Shown: positions 25,604 to 35,999, counted from the stretch's first letter. The stretch: 64,000 bases of DNA from Pseudomonadota bacterium (GCA_029558905.1 JAKQCX010000024.1:1-64000); one strand, 5' to 3'. Notes: generated by a model from the letters alone, not told the origin. Made by a program: numbers and translations.

Positions 25604-28600
25604 GGTCCCACATCCATGGGGGGCACGGGGGTCTCACCGAACAGCTCGGGGGCGTAAATGGCCTCCACGCGGGTGGAGGGCAGGTTGAAGTGGCCCTCGT
25701 TGTTCAGGCGCAGGGTGTATTCCAGGCTGAAGCGCCCCTTGGGCACATTGCGGAAATAGGCCCGGAAGCTATCCAGAGCGCGTTCCTCGTAGGCGGGCCG
25801 AACCTGACCTTCCTGCCGTTCGTCCGCACTGAGCAGGCTGGAGTCGCCTCCCAGGCCGGTGCCCAGGATGGTGGCGCCGGCGGGGATGGGGTCGAGGAGC
25901 GCCACCCAGCCCATGTCCGTCTGGGCCTCCACCGTCAGTTTCACGCGCAGCACGTCGCCCCGGTGCCAGACATCCGCCCGGCGGCGGCTCACGGGAACAA
26001 CCTCACGCGTGATGCGGTAGCCGGATGCCAGGGGAGCTTGCAGGGGGATGGCGGCCTGGCTGGCGACGCTGACCCAGGGCCGGCCCTGGCCCCGATGTGT
26101 CAGGGTCAGGCTTTGCGTGCCTTCCGTCCAGGGCAGCAGACCGCCTCCCGCGGGTTTACCCCAGTCCTGGACGAGGCGCTTGTCCGCCAGGCTGGCCTGA
26201 CTCTCGCCCGTGATGGGCTGGCGCTCCAGTCGGTCGGAGAAGGCACGCGCAGCCAGCACACCCCAGGCATTGGCCACGGTGGTATGCCAGCGACCCTGTT
26301 GCTGGCGGGCCAGGGCACCGCGCATGAGGCGGCCAATGTCCGCCGCCGGCATGGCGGGGTCTTCCAGGGACGTCAGGACCACCCTGCTGGCATTCACGTC
26401 CGGATGGGTCATGAGCCACCACCAGGCATCCCCGGCCTCGGTGGAAAAGCCCATGCGGGTGCCGGAGAAGTGCAGGCGGGCGCGCAGCAGGGTACGCGCC
26501 TCCCGCAGGTGGGCAGCCTGTTGCGGCAGATGGGGGCTGCGCGCCAGCAGGTCGATCCAGTCCAGTAGGGCGGAGGTGGGCCACAACCCGGGATTGATGT
26601 CGAAGCTTTCCAGCCACTCTGCCCGCACGGCAAATTCCGGGTGCCGACCGGCATGTCGCGCCAGGGCCGCCAGGGCTGCCAGTCTGCGCACCGCCAGATC
26701 GGCGGTGGCCACGCCCGAATCCCGCATCAGCCGTCCGCTGACGAAATCCCGCAGGCCCCCCAGCATGCGCAGCCGGACGTCTGTCGGCAGGGCCAGGCCG
26801 GCGGCGGCGCTGATGCTGAGCAGGTAGGCGGTGACGCTGTCGCTGCCCTGGGGCAGAGCGGGCCAGTACTTGGCCAGGCCATCGCGGTCCAGGTAGGTGG
26901 GCAGGGCACGGGTGATGCGCTGCCACAGGTCGTCATCCCCCAGGGCGATGGCGCGCGAGGCCTGCTGCTCCAGACAGGTCCAGGGATAGTCCCGCATGTA
27001 GGCCCGCACGCCCACGAGATTGTCGGCCAGTGCGGACTGGAAGCGCACGTCCACGCCGCCTCGGCCCGATATGGCGCCGGCCGGGCGCTGTACCGGCAGG
27101 GTCAGCCTGCCGTCCAGCTGGACCAGGCTGGCCTGCAGGGTGCGCACCGGTACGGCCTGGGCCACCTGCTGGCCGATGCGCAGCCGGTCGCTCACCGCCG
27201 GATTGCCGCGTTCCTGGGTGCGGATGTCCCACACCAGCCGGTCCACCCCGGCGGGTACCTGGACCGGCAGGGCGATCTCCCGTGCCTGGCCAGGTGCCAG
27301 GCTCGCATATTGCTCGGCCAGGGCGCGGCCGTTGAGGCTGGGTTTCACCTCCACCTCGAGCGGACGCGGGCTGGCGTTGCGCAGGGTGAAGTAGGCCTTC
27401 AGGCTATCCCCCTCGCGCACCAGGGGCGCGGCCCCGGACAGTATCTGCAGATCCTGGTCCACCGTCACGCTGGTCTCGCCGGTACCGAAGCGGCCCACGT
27501 TGACATTGGCCACGGCGACGATGCGGAAACGGCCGAGGCTGTCGTTCAGGGGAATGTCCACCTGGGCCTCGCCCCGGTCGTCCAGACGTATCCGGGCCTG
27601 CCAGAACACGCGCGTGTCGAACAGCTCGCGCGCACCACCCTGGCCACTGCCTCCGCCGCCACCGCTGGCCACGGCCTTGCGGCCGTAATGGCGTTTGCCC
27701 ACCACCTGCATCTGCGCGGTGCTGGTGGTCACCTGCATGCCGCGCCGCTGCAGCATGGCCGCCAGCAGTTGCCAGCTGGTGTTGGGGGCCAGTTCCAGCA
27801 GGCCCTCGTCCACCGCCGCCAGGGCGATTTCCACCCCCTTGGCGGTGCTGCCGTCCGGGCGTCGTGCCTTGACCCGCAGCCGTACCTTGTCGCGCGTGTG
27901 GTAGCGGGTCTTGTCCGTGGCCAGTTGCACGTCCAGGGCGTAGCCGGACCAGCCGACCTGGAGCTCCGTGGCCCCCATGCGGAAGGCGGGCTTGCCCAGA
28001 TCGATCATGGCCGTGGGCTGCACGCTGGCGACCCGGCCGCGCACCGCCAGGGCGGTGACGAAGACGTTGGGTCCATACTCCGGCCTGATGGGGACCTGGA
28101 TGACCGGGTCGTTGCGTTCCACCTGCGTGACCCAGGCATCTAGCACCCCTTCCCGTTCCACGCCTACCAGCACCTGGGCGGAGGCGAAGGGCATGACCAG
28201 GCGCAGGCGGGCCGTTTCACCGGCCTCATACCGGCCCTTTTCCGGGATCAGGTCCATGCGGTCGTGGTCCGAGGCATCCACCCAGCCATCGCCTTCCGGT
28301 ACCCAGAAATCCACGTGGGCATGGCTGCTGCGCCCGGCCGCGTCCTTCGCCGTGGCCTGCAGCATGAGCGTGCCCTTGGCGTGCACGCGGGTCGTGCAGA
28401 CGAACAGCCCCTGAGCATCCGTGTGGCCCTGGCAGGTCGCCGGCAGGGCCAGGGTTTCTTCCGTGTGCGCATAGGCGTAATAACCGCCGATCACCCGCTT
28501 GCGGGTGCTGAACCACTGACGCTGGAAGAGCTGTCCCTGTACCGGCACGCCGGCCATGGGTTTGCCCGCCGTGTCCACGGCATGGATGCGGAAGCGCCGT

Positions 28601-31359
28601 TCGCTCTGGCCCTGCGCCCAGGTATCCGTTTCCACCCCCACCAGCACTTGGGCAGGGTACACGGGGATGCGGGCGGCGGCGGCACGGATCTCACCATTGG
28701 CATCCCGGTATTCCGCCTCCGCCCGCAGCAGGTGAGGGCTGTCCACGGGTGGCAGTTCCCAGCTCGCGCGGCCGGCACCCCCGTCGTCCAGACTGAAATG
28801 TCGCGTCTGCAGGGTCTGGGTCTGGTGGTCGCGTGCGGTGGTCACCTGCACGTCGTGCTCACCGATGCCCCAGTCCGCATCGGCTTCGCGGTGGCCGGTG
28901 CGCACCGGGCCGTTGGCGAAGTCGATCTGCTCATACTGTTCGAAGTGCACCGGCCAGGGCTGCAACTGACCGCGCAGGGTGATGGGCAGGCCTCCGGCGG
29001 CCCCGCCCGACAGCCAGCTGGCCTGCATGTCCAGGTGTACTTCCTGTGGCGAGACGATCTGGGCCGGACCGGTCAGCCGGGTCCGCAGGGTGGGTACCCG
29101 GAAAGCGGCGACACGGAATTCTCCCGCCTCCAGTTCCTCGCGTCCCTGTTTCCTGCGGGTGTGGGACACCAGGATGCGCCACATTCCCTGTCTGGCCTCA
29201 CGGGGCAGGCTGTAGGTGGCCTCGGCGATACCCTGGCCGTCCCAGGTCACCGGCAGTTTCACCTCCTCGCCGCTGCCGGCATGCCGCAGGATCACCTCCC
29301 GACCCAGCGAGTCCGGGTCCACGTAGCCAAAGCCCACGGCCTTTCTGCTGCGCACGAACAGCTTCATGGCCACCTCCTCGCCACCCCGATACAGACCCCG
29401 GTCCAGCACGGCATGGGCGACATGAGGCCCGCGCCAGCCGTTCTGGAACAGATTGAAGCGCCAGGGGGCGATGCCGTCGTTCCAGTCCGAGAGCAGGAAG
29501 CTGAAGTCCTCTCCGGCGCGGGCGGTGACGAACCACTGGCGGTCGTGCTGATCCAGACAGCCGGGCAGGCTGTCGATGTCGGGCAGCGCCTTGCCGATGC
29601 GCAACAGGCCGTCCCGGTCCGTCTTGCCCTGGGCATGGCGTTTGCCGGCGCAGTCCATGACCGCCACTTCCGCCTGTGCCACGGGCTTGCCATCGTCCAG
29701 GCGGGTGACCCACACCAGTGAGGATTCCTGTCCCAGTTTGAAGTGGATGGCCAGGTTGGTGACCAGGGCGGCGCTGCGCACGTGATAGGGCTTGGCCTTG
29801 TCCATGAGCGCCTTGCCCAGGCGGGGGCTGGCCACCTCCACCACATGCAGGCCGGCGCCGCGCAGGGGGATGCCGATGACCTCGGTCTCCCGGTCCGGCA
29901 GGGGTTTGGGTAGGGGGTTGGAGGGGATCTTGTGGCGTGGCTCGAAGATGGAATCCTCGCCGCCATGGCGGGTGATGACCATGCCTTCCTCGCTGGTGTC
30001 CTTGCCCTTGCCGGCGGGCCCCCAGGTGTCCTGGTCCTTCTGCCGCAGGCGGCGCAGCCAGGCGATGACCTCCAGGGGATCCTGCGTGGCGAGCATGCGC
30101 GCGGACAGGTACGCATGGCTTTGGCTGAGCTTGTCCACATAGCGCAGGGTGAGGGGCAGGGCGGGCTGGGCGTTCAGTTCGTAGATGCCGAAACCCGCAG
30201 CAAAGCGGGCCAGGGGCGGGGCCAGGTCCGTTTTCACCGTCATGGGGAAGCTGCGCGCATTGAGCAGGGGCCGGCCGGTGTCGTCCTTCAGGCCGCGTGG
30301 CAGTTCCAGGCGCAGGCTGGCCTGTTCTGGGAAGGGGCCCGGAAATTCCACACTCTGGGTGACGCCGGACCGCAGGTCGTCCGCCGTCAACCTGGCCTTC
30401 CAGACCTGCCTGCCATGCCTGAGGGTGATCCGGCCGGCCAGCTTGCTGTCCACGCCGGCACTGAAATTCAGGCGCAGGGGCAGGATGGGCAGGCAAGGGG
30501 AGCGGGCGTTGAGCTTCTGGCAACGCAGCTTGGCGGTGAACTCGGGCCGGGTGCGGAAACCCAGATGCTGATCCTGGCGGGTGGCCACCCCGCTGACGGA
30601 TTCGATCCCTGCCGCCCACACCAGGCCGAGTCTGGCCCCGGCGGGCAGGCGTCGCGCGCAGCGCGCCACGACGACCGGGGTATCGACGCGCGTGGCGGCC
30701 TCCACCAGGCGGGTACGCTGCGCGCCACCGGGGGCGGCGGCCAGGGGATCCAGGTTGCGCCCCAGGGCGTAGTAGTAATCCCGGAAAAAACCCTGGCTGG
30801 CCGCCAGCACCTCGCGCTTCTCGTCGCCGTCCAGCAGCTGCGCGGGAATGCGTTCCGCCACGCCTTCCGCCACGCACCACAGGCGTCCCGCCAGGCTGGC
30901 TGTCCTGACCGGGGCATCCAGGCCCAGGATGAAGACCTGACGCTCATGGATGGCCTCGTTGCCTTCCTCGGGCTCGGACACGACGATGGCCGGGCCGCCG
31001 GTGCTGAAGTGAAAACGCGCCGGTGCCAGGGCTGTACCCGCCAGGTCCTTGAGACCGGCACGGGTACTGAACTCGCAGCGCTGCCCGGCGGGCAGGTCGG
31101 TGGCGAAGTCGTACACCCAGTTGCGGCTGTCCACCCAGCGGCCCGTACCCGGTGCCGGCCCGGGCTGGCAATCCACGTTGAAGGGATCCGCCAGGCGGGG
31201 ATCCCCCAGGGGCACCATGTCCACATCGAAGCGCGCGCTGGCCTGGCGCACGCCCCGGACCTCGCCCTGGGGGCTGAACTGTTCCGTGCCCGCCGCCCAG
31301 GCGATTCCGGGCAGGCAGACCACGAGGGCGACGCGGACGAGGCGTGATAGGGTGGGCAT
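25600..31359 (-). CDS. bacterial alpha-2-macroglobulin (YfhM type)
   Basis: A 1,919-aa periplasmic protease trap. A cleavable signal peptide ends at IAWA/AG; there is no lipobox, unlike E. coli YfhM. Macroglobulin-like domains fill the first 1,300 residues. The A2M family segment includes RIRLDDRGEAQVDIPLNDSLG. The thioester motif CLEQ (Cys1462, in DYPWTCLEQQASRA) precedes the helical thioester domain, and a C-terminal receptor-like domain follows. It is thought to trap foreign proteases that cross the outer membrane, with PbpC repairing the wall. ATG 31359 is chosen because it leads straight into the signal peptide. Confidence 0.93.
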   Translation of the reverse strand: MPTLSRLVRVALVVCLPGIAWAAGTEQFSPQGEVRGVRQASARFDVDMVPLGDPRLADPFNVDCQPGPAPGTGRWVDSRNWVYDFATDLPAGQRCEFSTRAGLKDLAGTALAPARFHFSTGGPAIVVSEPEEGNEAIHERQVFILGLDAPVRTASLAGRLWCVAEGVAERIPAQLLDGDEKREVLAASQGFFRDYYYALGRNLDPLAAAPGGAQRTRLVEAATRVDTPVVVARCARRLPAGARLGLVWAAGIESVSGVATRQDQHLGFRTRPEFTAKLRCQKLNARSPCLPILPLRLNFSAGVDSKLAGRITLRHGRQVWKARLTADDLRSGVTQSVEFPGPFPEQASLRLELPRGLKDDTGRPLLNARSFPMTVKTDLAPPLARFAAGFGIYELNAQPALPLTLRYVDKLSQSHAYLSARMLATQDPLEVIAWLRRLRQKDQDTWGPAGKGKDTSEEGMVITRHGGEDSIFEPRHKIPSNPLPKPLPDRETEVIGIPLRGAGLHVVEVASPRLGKALMDKAKPYHVRSAALVTNLAIHFKLGQESSLVWVTRLDDGKPVAQAEVAVMDCAGKRHAQGKTDRDGLLRIGKALPDIDSLPGCLDQHDRQWFVTARAGEDFSFLLSDWNDGIAPWRFNLFQNGWRGPHVAHAVLDRGLYRGGEEVAMKLFVRSRKAVGFGYVDPDSLGREVILRHAGSGEEVKLPVTWDGQGIAEATYSLPREARQGMWRILVSHTRRKQGREELEAGEFRVAAFRVPTLRTRLTGPAQIVSPQEVHLDMQASWLSGGAAGGLPITLRGQLQPWPVHFEQYEQIDFANGPVRTGHREADADWGIGEHDVQVTTARDHQTQTLQTRHFSLDDGGAGRASWELPPVDSPHLLRAEAEYRDANGEIRAAAARIPVYPAQVLVGVETDTWAQGQSERRFRIHAVDTAGKPMAGVPVQGQLFQRQWFSTRKRVIGGYYAYAHTEETLALPATCQGHTDAQGLFVCTTRVHAKGTLMLQATAKDAAGRSSHAHVDFWVPEGDGWVDASDHDRMDLIPEKGRYEAGETARLRLVMPFASAQVLVGVEREGVLDAWVTQVERNDPVIQVPIRPEYGPNVFVTALAVRGRVASVQPTAMIDLGKPAFRMGATELQVGWSGYALDVQLATDKTRYHTRDKVRLRVKARRPDGSTAKGVEIALAAVDEGLLELAPNTSWQLLAAMLQRRGMQVTTSTAQMQVVGKRHYGRKAVASGGGGGSGQGGARELFDTRVFWQARIRLDDRGEAQVDIPLNDSLGRFRIVAVANVNVGRFGTGETSVTVDQDLQILSGAAPLVREGDSLKAYFTLRNASPRPLEVEVKPSLNGRALAEQYASLAPGQAREIALPVQVPAGVDRLVWDIRTQERGNPAVSDRLRIGQQVAQAVPVRTLQASLVQLDGRLTLPVQRPAGAISGRGGVDVRFQSALADNLVGVRAYMRDYPWTCLEQQASRAIALGDDDLWQRITRALPTYLDRDGLAKYWPALPQGSDSVTAYLLSISAAAGLALPTDVRLRMLGGLRDFVSGRLMRDSGVATADLAVRRLAALAALARHAGRHPEFAVRAEWLESFDINPGLWPTSALLDWIDLLARSPHLPQQAAHLREARTLLRARLHFSGTRMGFSTEAGDAWWWLMTHPDVNASRVVLTSLEDPAMPAADIGRLMRGALARQQQGRWHTTVANAWGVLAARAFSDRLERQPITGESQASLADKRLVQDWGKPAGGGLLPWTEGTQSLTLTHRGQGRPWVSVASQAAIPLQAPLASGYRITREVVPVSRRRADVWHRGDVLRVKLTVEAQTDMGWVALLDPIPAGATILGTGLGGDSSLLSADERQEGQVRPAYEERALDSFRAYFRNVPKGRFSLEYTLRLNNEGHFNLPSTRVEAIYAPELFGETPVPPMDVGP

Positions 31360-31392
31360 GGCGGGTGTCCTGTAACACACGGAGATGGCGAA

Positions 31393-31398
31393 AGTGTA
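31393..31398 (-). promoter_or_regulatory. putative -10 element of the A2M-pbpC operon
   Basis: Reading leftward, TACACT lies about 34 nt before the ATG at 31359. It matches TATAAT at four of six positions. No -35 match is obvious. Confidence 0.25.
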
Positions 31399-31430
31399 GC
31401 GACCGGCCCTTCTGCCCGCGGTATCGCGGC

Positions 31431-32846
31431 TCACACCATGCCGCGGTAAAGGGTCAGATAGGACTGGGCACTGTTTTGCCAGCTGAAGTCCTGTTGCATG
31501 CCATTTTTCATCAGGCGCCGCCAGGCGGCCCTGTCGGCGTAGAGCGTCAGGGCCTGCTCCAGCGCCAGCCACAGGGCGTGGGCGCTCGGCTCGCGGAATA
31601 CGAAACCGGTGACACCATCCTCCACGGTGTCGGCCAGGCCACCGGTGGCGTGCACGATGGGTACGGTGCCATAGCGCAGGCTGTACATCTGGTTCAGGCC
31701 GCAGGGCTCGAAGCGGGAGGGCATGAGGAAGGCATCGGCCCCCGCCTCGATCTGGTGCGACAGGGCCTCGTCATAGCCGATGAGGCAGGCCACCCGGCCC
31801 GGGTGCCTGGCGCAGGTATCGCGCACCGCCCGCTCGATGGCAGCATCACCGGTGCCCAGCAAGACCAGCTGGCCGCCCCGGTGAACGATGCCGTCCACCA
31901 CATCCAGCACCAGATCCAGGCCCTTTTGATGGGTCATGCGGGCGATGAGGCCGAACAGGGGCGCGTCGGGATCCGCCTGCAGGCCCATGCGCGCCTGCAG
32001 AGCCTGCTTGCAGTGGCGCTTGTCGCTCAGGTCGCGGGCGCTGTAGGCGCAGGACAGGTGCGGGTCGGCGGCGGGGTCCCATTCCACGCTGTCGATGCCG
32101 TTGAGGATGCCCGTGAGTTCTCCGGCGCGACTGGCCAGCAGGCCTTCGAGACCCATGCCCAGGGGGGAGCGCTGGATCTCCCGGGCATAGGTGGGGGACA
32201 CGGTGCTGAGGCGGCCGGCGTAATAGAGCCCGGCCTTGAGCAGGGACAGGTTGCCGTAGTACTCCACGCCGTCGATGGAAAAGCTCTCCGGCGGCAGCTC
32301 CAGGTCAGGCAGCACCTCGCGCGGAAAGATGCCCTGATAGGCCAGATTGTGCACGGTCATCAGGCTGGGGGTGGCCACCCCCATGAAATGCAGGTAGGCC
32401 GGTGCCAGGCCCGTTGGCCAGTCGTTGCAGTGCAATACCCGTGGCCGCCAGCCCAGGGGTGAAAGGGGGCTGGCCAGCAGCGCCGCTGCCTTGGCCAGCA
32501 GGGCGAAGCGCCAGGCATTGTCCGCATGGTCCTCGCCCTGGGTATCCTGATAGGGCCCACCGGGCCGGTCATAGGCCGCGGGCACGTCCAGTACATACAG
32601 GCAGGTATCGCTGCCGGGCAGGGCACCCCTCAGCAGGCGCGCGGTCGGCTGGCCCGGCAGACCGGTCAGATCACAGTGGAACTCCAGGGGGGCAGTGTTT
32701 TCCAGCACCTGGGGATAGCCGGGCAGCAGCACGCGACAATCCACGCCGATCCTGCCCAGGGCGACGGGCAGCGCCCCGGAGACATCGGCCAGGCCGCCGG
32801 TCTTGACGAGGGGGACGACTTCGGAGGTGCAGAATAGGACTTTCAT
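31431..32846 (-). CDS. glgA: glycogen synthase
   Basis: A 471-aa GT5 ADP-glucose starch/glycogen synthase. The N-terminal KTGGLADV (Lys15) binds ADP-glucose; GYPQ, the NDWPTGLAPAYL stretch and TVHNLAYQGIFP follow. The C-terminal GT-B domain has LIARMTHQKGLDLVLD and PSRFEPCGLNQMYSLRYGT with the catalytic-site Glu. The start MKVLFCTSEVVPL at 32846 is canonical. The gene is divergent from gnd-zwf and tail-to-head with the A2M gene. Confidence 0.95.
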   Translation of the reverse strand: MKVLFCTSEVVPLVKTGGLADVSGALPVALGRIGVDCRVLLPGYPQVLENTAPLEFHCDLTGLPGQPTARLLRGALPGSDTCLYVLDVPAAYDRPGGPYQDTQGEDHADNAWRFALLAKAAALLASPLSPLGWRPRVLHCNDWPTGLAPAYLHFMGVATPSLMTVHNLAYQGIFPREVLPDLELPPESFSIDGVEYYGNLSLLKAGLYYAGRLSTVSPTYAREIQRSPLGMGLEGLLASRAGELTGILNGIDSVEWDPAADPHLSCAYSARDLSDKRHCKQALQARMGLQADPDAPLFGLIARMTHQKGLDLVLDVVDGIVHRGGQLVLLGTGDAAIERAVRDTCARHPGRVACLIGYDEALSHQIEAGADAFLMPSRFEPCGLNQMYSLRYGTVPIVHATGGLADTVEDGVTGFVFREPSAHALWLALEQALTLYADRAAWRRLMKNGMQQDFSWQNSAQSYLTLYRGMV

Positions 32847-32982
32847 CGGGGCATGGCGGAACGCATCATTGCGGGATATTTTCCCACCATATCCCGCGGG
32901 GCGGGCACGGCGGGGCTGCCGGGAGAGCCCGCCCCGCGCCTTTGGGGAAAACCGGCATTCGATGCAATACAGGAGAGCAGAC

Positions 32983-33891
32983 ATGGAAATCGGCTTGTAT
33001 GGACTGGGCCGCATGGGCGGAAACATGGCGCGGCGTCTGAGCCGCGCTGGAGTGCGCGTATGCGCGCACAACCGCAACGGGGCGGTGGCCAGCGCCCTGG
33101 CGGGGGAGGAGGCCCACGTCGTGGCCTGCGCCTCCCTGGCGGAGATGGTGCAGGGCCTGTCCTCCCCCCGGGTAGTATGGCTCATGCTGCCCGCCGGCGA
33201 GGCCACGGAGCAGGCCATCCGTGCTGTGACTCCCTTGCTGGCCCCGGGCGATCTGCTGGTGGACGGGGCCAATGGTCCATACCAGGATGCCCGGCGCCGC
33301 GCCGACGAACTGGCCCGGAAGGGCATCCGCTTCGCGGACGTGGGGGTATCCGGTGGGGTGTGGGGCCTGGCCAACGGCTATTGCCTCATGGCCGGTGGCG
33401 ATGCGGCCGACATGCCGCGTCTGGTGCCCTTCCTGCGTGTGCTCGCCCCCACGCCGGACACGGGCTGGCTGCATGCCGGACCGGTGGGTGCGGGTCACTT
33501 TACCAAGATGGTCCACAACGGCATCGAGTACGGCATGATGCAGGCCCTGGCGGAGGGTTTTGCCCTCATGCGGGCGAAGCAGGAATTCGGCCTGGACCTG
33601 GCTGCCGTGGCCGAGTTGTGGCGCCACGGCTCCGTGGTGCGTTCCTGGTTGCTGGACCTCAGCGCCGATTTCCTCAAGCAGGACCAGGAGCTGGAGGCCA
33701 TTGCTCCGGTGGTGGCGGATTCCGGAGAAGGCCGCTGGACCGCTCTGGAGGCCGTGCGCCTGGGTGTGCCCGCCCCGGTCATGATCCAGGCCCTCATGGC
33801 GCGCTTTTCCAGCCAGGGGCAGGGTGATTATGCCAACAAGGTCCTGGCCATGATGCGCAAGGGATTCGGCGGCCATGCGGTGCAGAAATAA
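32983..33891 (+). CDS. gnd: 6-phosphogluconate dehydrogenase, short GndA/YqeC type
   Basis: A 302-aa decarboxylating dehydrogenase. The Rossmann motif is GLGRMGGNMARRL. The substrate motifs are DVGVSGGVWGL and GHFTKMVHNGIEYGMM, with the catalytic Lys and Asn. At about 300 residues it belongs to the short class that usually prefers NAD+ rather than the 470-residue class. AGGAGAG lies 5 nt upstream of the ATG. It is followed after 12 bp by zwf, giving two steps of the oxidative pentose phosphate pathway; pgl is not here. Confidence 0.92.
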   Translation: MEIGLYGLGRMGGNMARRLSRAGVRVCAHNRNGAVASALAGEEAHVVACASLAEMVQGLSSPRVVWLMLPAGEATEQAIRAVTPLLAPGDLLVDGANGPYQDARRRADELARKGIRFADVGVSGGVWGLANGYCLMAGGDAADMPRLVPFLRVLAPTPDTGWLHAGPVGAGHFTKMVHNGIEYGMMQALAEGFALMRAKQEFGLDLAAVAELWRHGSVVRSWLLDLSADFLKQDQELEAIAPVVADSGEGRWTALEAVRLGVPAPVMIQALMARFSSQGQGDYANKVLAMMRKGFGGHAVQK

Positions 33892-33903
33892 CGGGAGACT
33901 GCC

Positions 33904-35385
33904 ATGTTCGATCAGGAAGTCCCTCTCCCTCCCTGCAACTTCATCATCTTCGGCGCCACCGGCAACCTGGCCTCCACCAAGCTCCTGCCCGCCCTGTATC
34001 GTCTGGAGCTGGCGGGCAGGTTGCCGGACGGGCTCAATTTCGTGGCCTTCGCACGGCGGGAGCTGGACGATGCGGCCTGGCGCGCGCACGTCCGGGAGCT
34101 GTTGACGGACGGGCTCAAGGCCCAGGGCGAGACCCTGGAAAAATTCATCCGGCGTTTCGACTATCTGCGTGGCGATCTGGAAGACCCCCAGGCCTACGCG
34201 GGCCTGAAGCAGCTGCTCGCCAAGCCCAAGCTGGGGGTGTGCTCCAACATCGTGTTCTACCTGGCCATCAAGCCCGGAGACTTCGGCGTGGTGATCAAGA
34301 ATCTGGATGCCGCGGGGCTATCCAGACCCCGGGGCCTGAACCGCATCGTGGTGGAAAAACCCTTCGGCATCGACATCGAATCCGCGCAGGTGCTCAACCA
34401 GCTCCTGCACCGCTACTTCGACGAGTCCCAGGTGTTCCGCATCGACCATTACCTGGGCAAGGAAACGGTGCAGAACCTGCTGGTGTTCCGCTTCGCCAAC
34501 ACCCTCATCGAGCCCCTGTGGAACCGCAACTTCATCGACCATGTGCAGATCACCGTGGCGGAGGACGTGGGCATCGGCACGCGCGCCGACTACTACGACA
34601 GGGCCGGGGCCCTGCGCGACATGCTGCAGAACCACCTCATGCAGCTCCTCACCCTGGTGGCCATGGAGCCCCCTCCGGCCCTGGAGGCGGACGCCCTGCG
34701 CGACGAGAAGGTGAAGGTGCTGCGCTCCATCCGCCCGATCTCACGCGGGGCGATCCACGCGCATGCCTTTCGCGCCCAGTACAAGACGGGCCTGATGGCG
34801 GGCAGCTCGGTGGTGGGCTATCAGGACGAACCGGGGGTCGCACCCGACTCGGTGACCGAGACCTTCGCCGTGGCCAAGCTTTATGTGGACAACTGGCGCT
34901 GGCGCGGTGTGCCCTTCTACCTGCGCACGGGCAAGCGGCTCAGGCAGCAGCTCTCCATGATCGCCATCCGCCTGCGCCATCCGCCGCAGCAGCTCTTCCG
35001 GGAAACTCCATTGGAAGTCCTGGAACCCAACTGGATCGTGCTTTCCATTCAGCCCGACGAGCGCATGCACATGGAGATCCACGCCAAGCATCCGGGCCTG
35101 GGCATGGAGACCCGGGTGGTGCGCCTGGATGCCAGCTACCGCACCCCGGACGAGGCCCCGCTGGACGCCTACGAGACCCTGCTGCTGGATGTGATCGAGG
35201 GCGATCGCACCCTGTTCATCCGCTTCGACGAGGTCGAATGGGCCTGGCGGGTGGTGGATCCCATCCTCAAGCACTGGGCCCAGGAACGGGACTTCATCCA
35301 CACCTACGCAGCCGGTACCTGGGGGCCGCATGAATGCAACCGTCTGTTCGACAAGGAAGACACGGAATGGCGCAACACAGTGTGA
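33904..35385 (+). CDS. zwf: glucose-6-phosphate 1-dehydrogenase
   Basis: A 493-aa enzyme that oxidises glucose 6-phosphate to 6-phosphogluconolactone. The nucleotide-binding motif is [16 protein letters not shown]; the usual Asp of GDL is Asn here. The substrate site is RIDHYLGKE, preceded by VVEKPFG. The sequence is full length and intact to [10 protein letters not shown]. The gene follows gnd and overlaps a small secreted-protein gene by 19 bp. Confidence 0.95.
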   Translation: MFDQEVPLPPCNFIIFGATGNLASTKLLPALYRLELAGRLPDGLNFVAFARRELDDAAWRAHVRELLTDGLKAQGETLEKFIRRFDYLRGDLEDPQAYAGLKQLLAKPKLGVCSNIVFYLAIKPGDFGVVIKNLDAAGLSRPRGLNRIVVEKPFGIDIESAQVLNQLLHRYFDESQVFRIDHYLGKETVQNLLVFRFANTLIEPLWNRNFIDHVQITVAEDVGIGTRADYYDRAGALRDMLQNHLMQLLTLVAMEPPPALEADALRDEKVKVLRSIRPISRGAIHAHAFRAQYKTGLMAGSSVVGYQDEPGVAPDSVTETFAVAKLYVDNWRWRGVPFYLRTGKRLRQQLSMIAIRLRHPPQQLFRETPLEVLEPNWIVLSIQPDERMHMEIHAKHPGLGMETRVVRLDASYRTPDEAPLDAYETLLLDVIEGDRTLFIRFDEVEWAWRVVDPILKHWAQERDFIHTYAAGTWGPHECNRLFDKEDTEWRNTV

Positions 35386-35672
35386 AATATGCCACCGTCT
35401 TGCTGGCGGGGGTGCTGGCCCAGTCCGTCGGGGCGTCCTGGGAGCTGACCGGTCTGGGCGACTGTCCAGGACCCCAGGTCTGGAACAGCGCGGGCGAATT
35501 GCCCGAGGCGGAGCGCTGCACACCCGAATTCGCCGGCAAGACCGCCCTGTGCTTCGCCCAGGTGTGCTACCCCAGCTGCCGGTACATCGACGTGCCCACG
35601 CGGGAATGCAAGGGCGGGACGGGGCTGGATCACCTGTATACCTGCGTGCCGGACCTGTCCGGGGCACGCTGA
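35367..35672 (+). CDS. small secreted Cys-rich protein, unknown
   Basis: A 101-aa protein beginning inside the end of zwf, with a signal peptide ([18 protein letters not shown]). The mature 75 residues hold seven Cys ([33 protein letters not shown]), probably disulfide-bonded in the periplasm. No family is recognised. AAGGAAGA 7-14 nt before the ATG could serve as ribosome binding site, so the overlap with zwf is likely real. Confidence 0.65.
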   Translation: MAQHSVKYATVLLAGVLAQSVGASWELTGLGDCPGPQVWNSAGELPEAERCTPEFAGKTALCFAQVCYPSCRYIDVPTRECKGGTGLDHLYTCVPDLSGAR

Positions 35673-35723
35673 GCTTTGCATCGGGTGGCCAGCCCCGGAA
35701 GCGGGGGAAGGCAGTGACAGGGC

Positions 35724-35999
35724 TCAGCCGCCCGTGGACGCGTGGCGCGGCAGGCGGCCCACCAGGGCCCGCAGAGGCGCGGGGCGTATGGGTTTGTGCA
35801 GCACCGGAAAGCCGCTGGCTTGCAGATCGCGCATGCTCTCTGGTGAGGTATCACCGGTGATGACGATAACGGGAAATTCCACGTCCTCCCAGCGGGCGCG
35901 CAGGGCTCGCGCCAGAGCCAGGCCGTTCTGATCCGCCAGTCGGTAGTCCGTGATGAGCAGGTCGGGTGGGCCCTCCGGTTCGGCTTCACTGCACCTTCC
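35724..35999 (-). pseudogene. remnant of a response-regulator receiver domain
   Basis: The minus strand encodes, in one open frame, PDLLITDYRLADQNGLALA, then FPVIVITGDTSPESMRDL and PVLHKPIRPAPLRALVG before a TGA. These are the phosphoacceptor Asp strand, the Thr strand and the Lys-Pro of a REC domain, in the style of hybrid histidine kinases. The first third of the domain, with its acidic pair, is missing. An in-frame TAA (36002-36000) precedes the fragment and no start codon is visible. It is best read as the 3' end of a deleted sensor kinase gene. Confidence 0.65.

Noticed and set aside
35693..35706. CCCCG-GAAG-CGGGG hairpin after the small secreted protein gene
   Set aside because: Five-bp stem without T-run; too weak to call a terminator.
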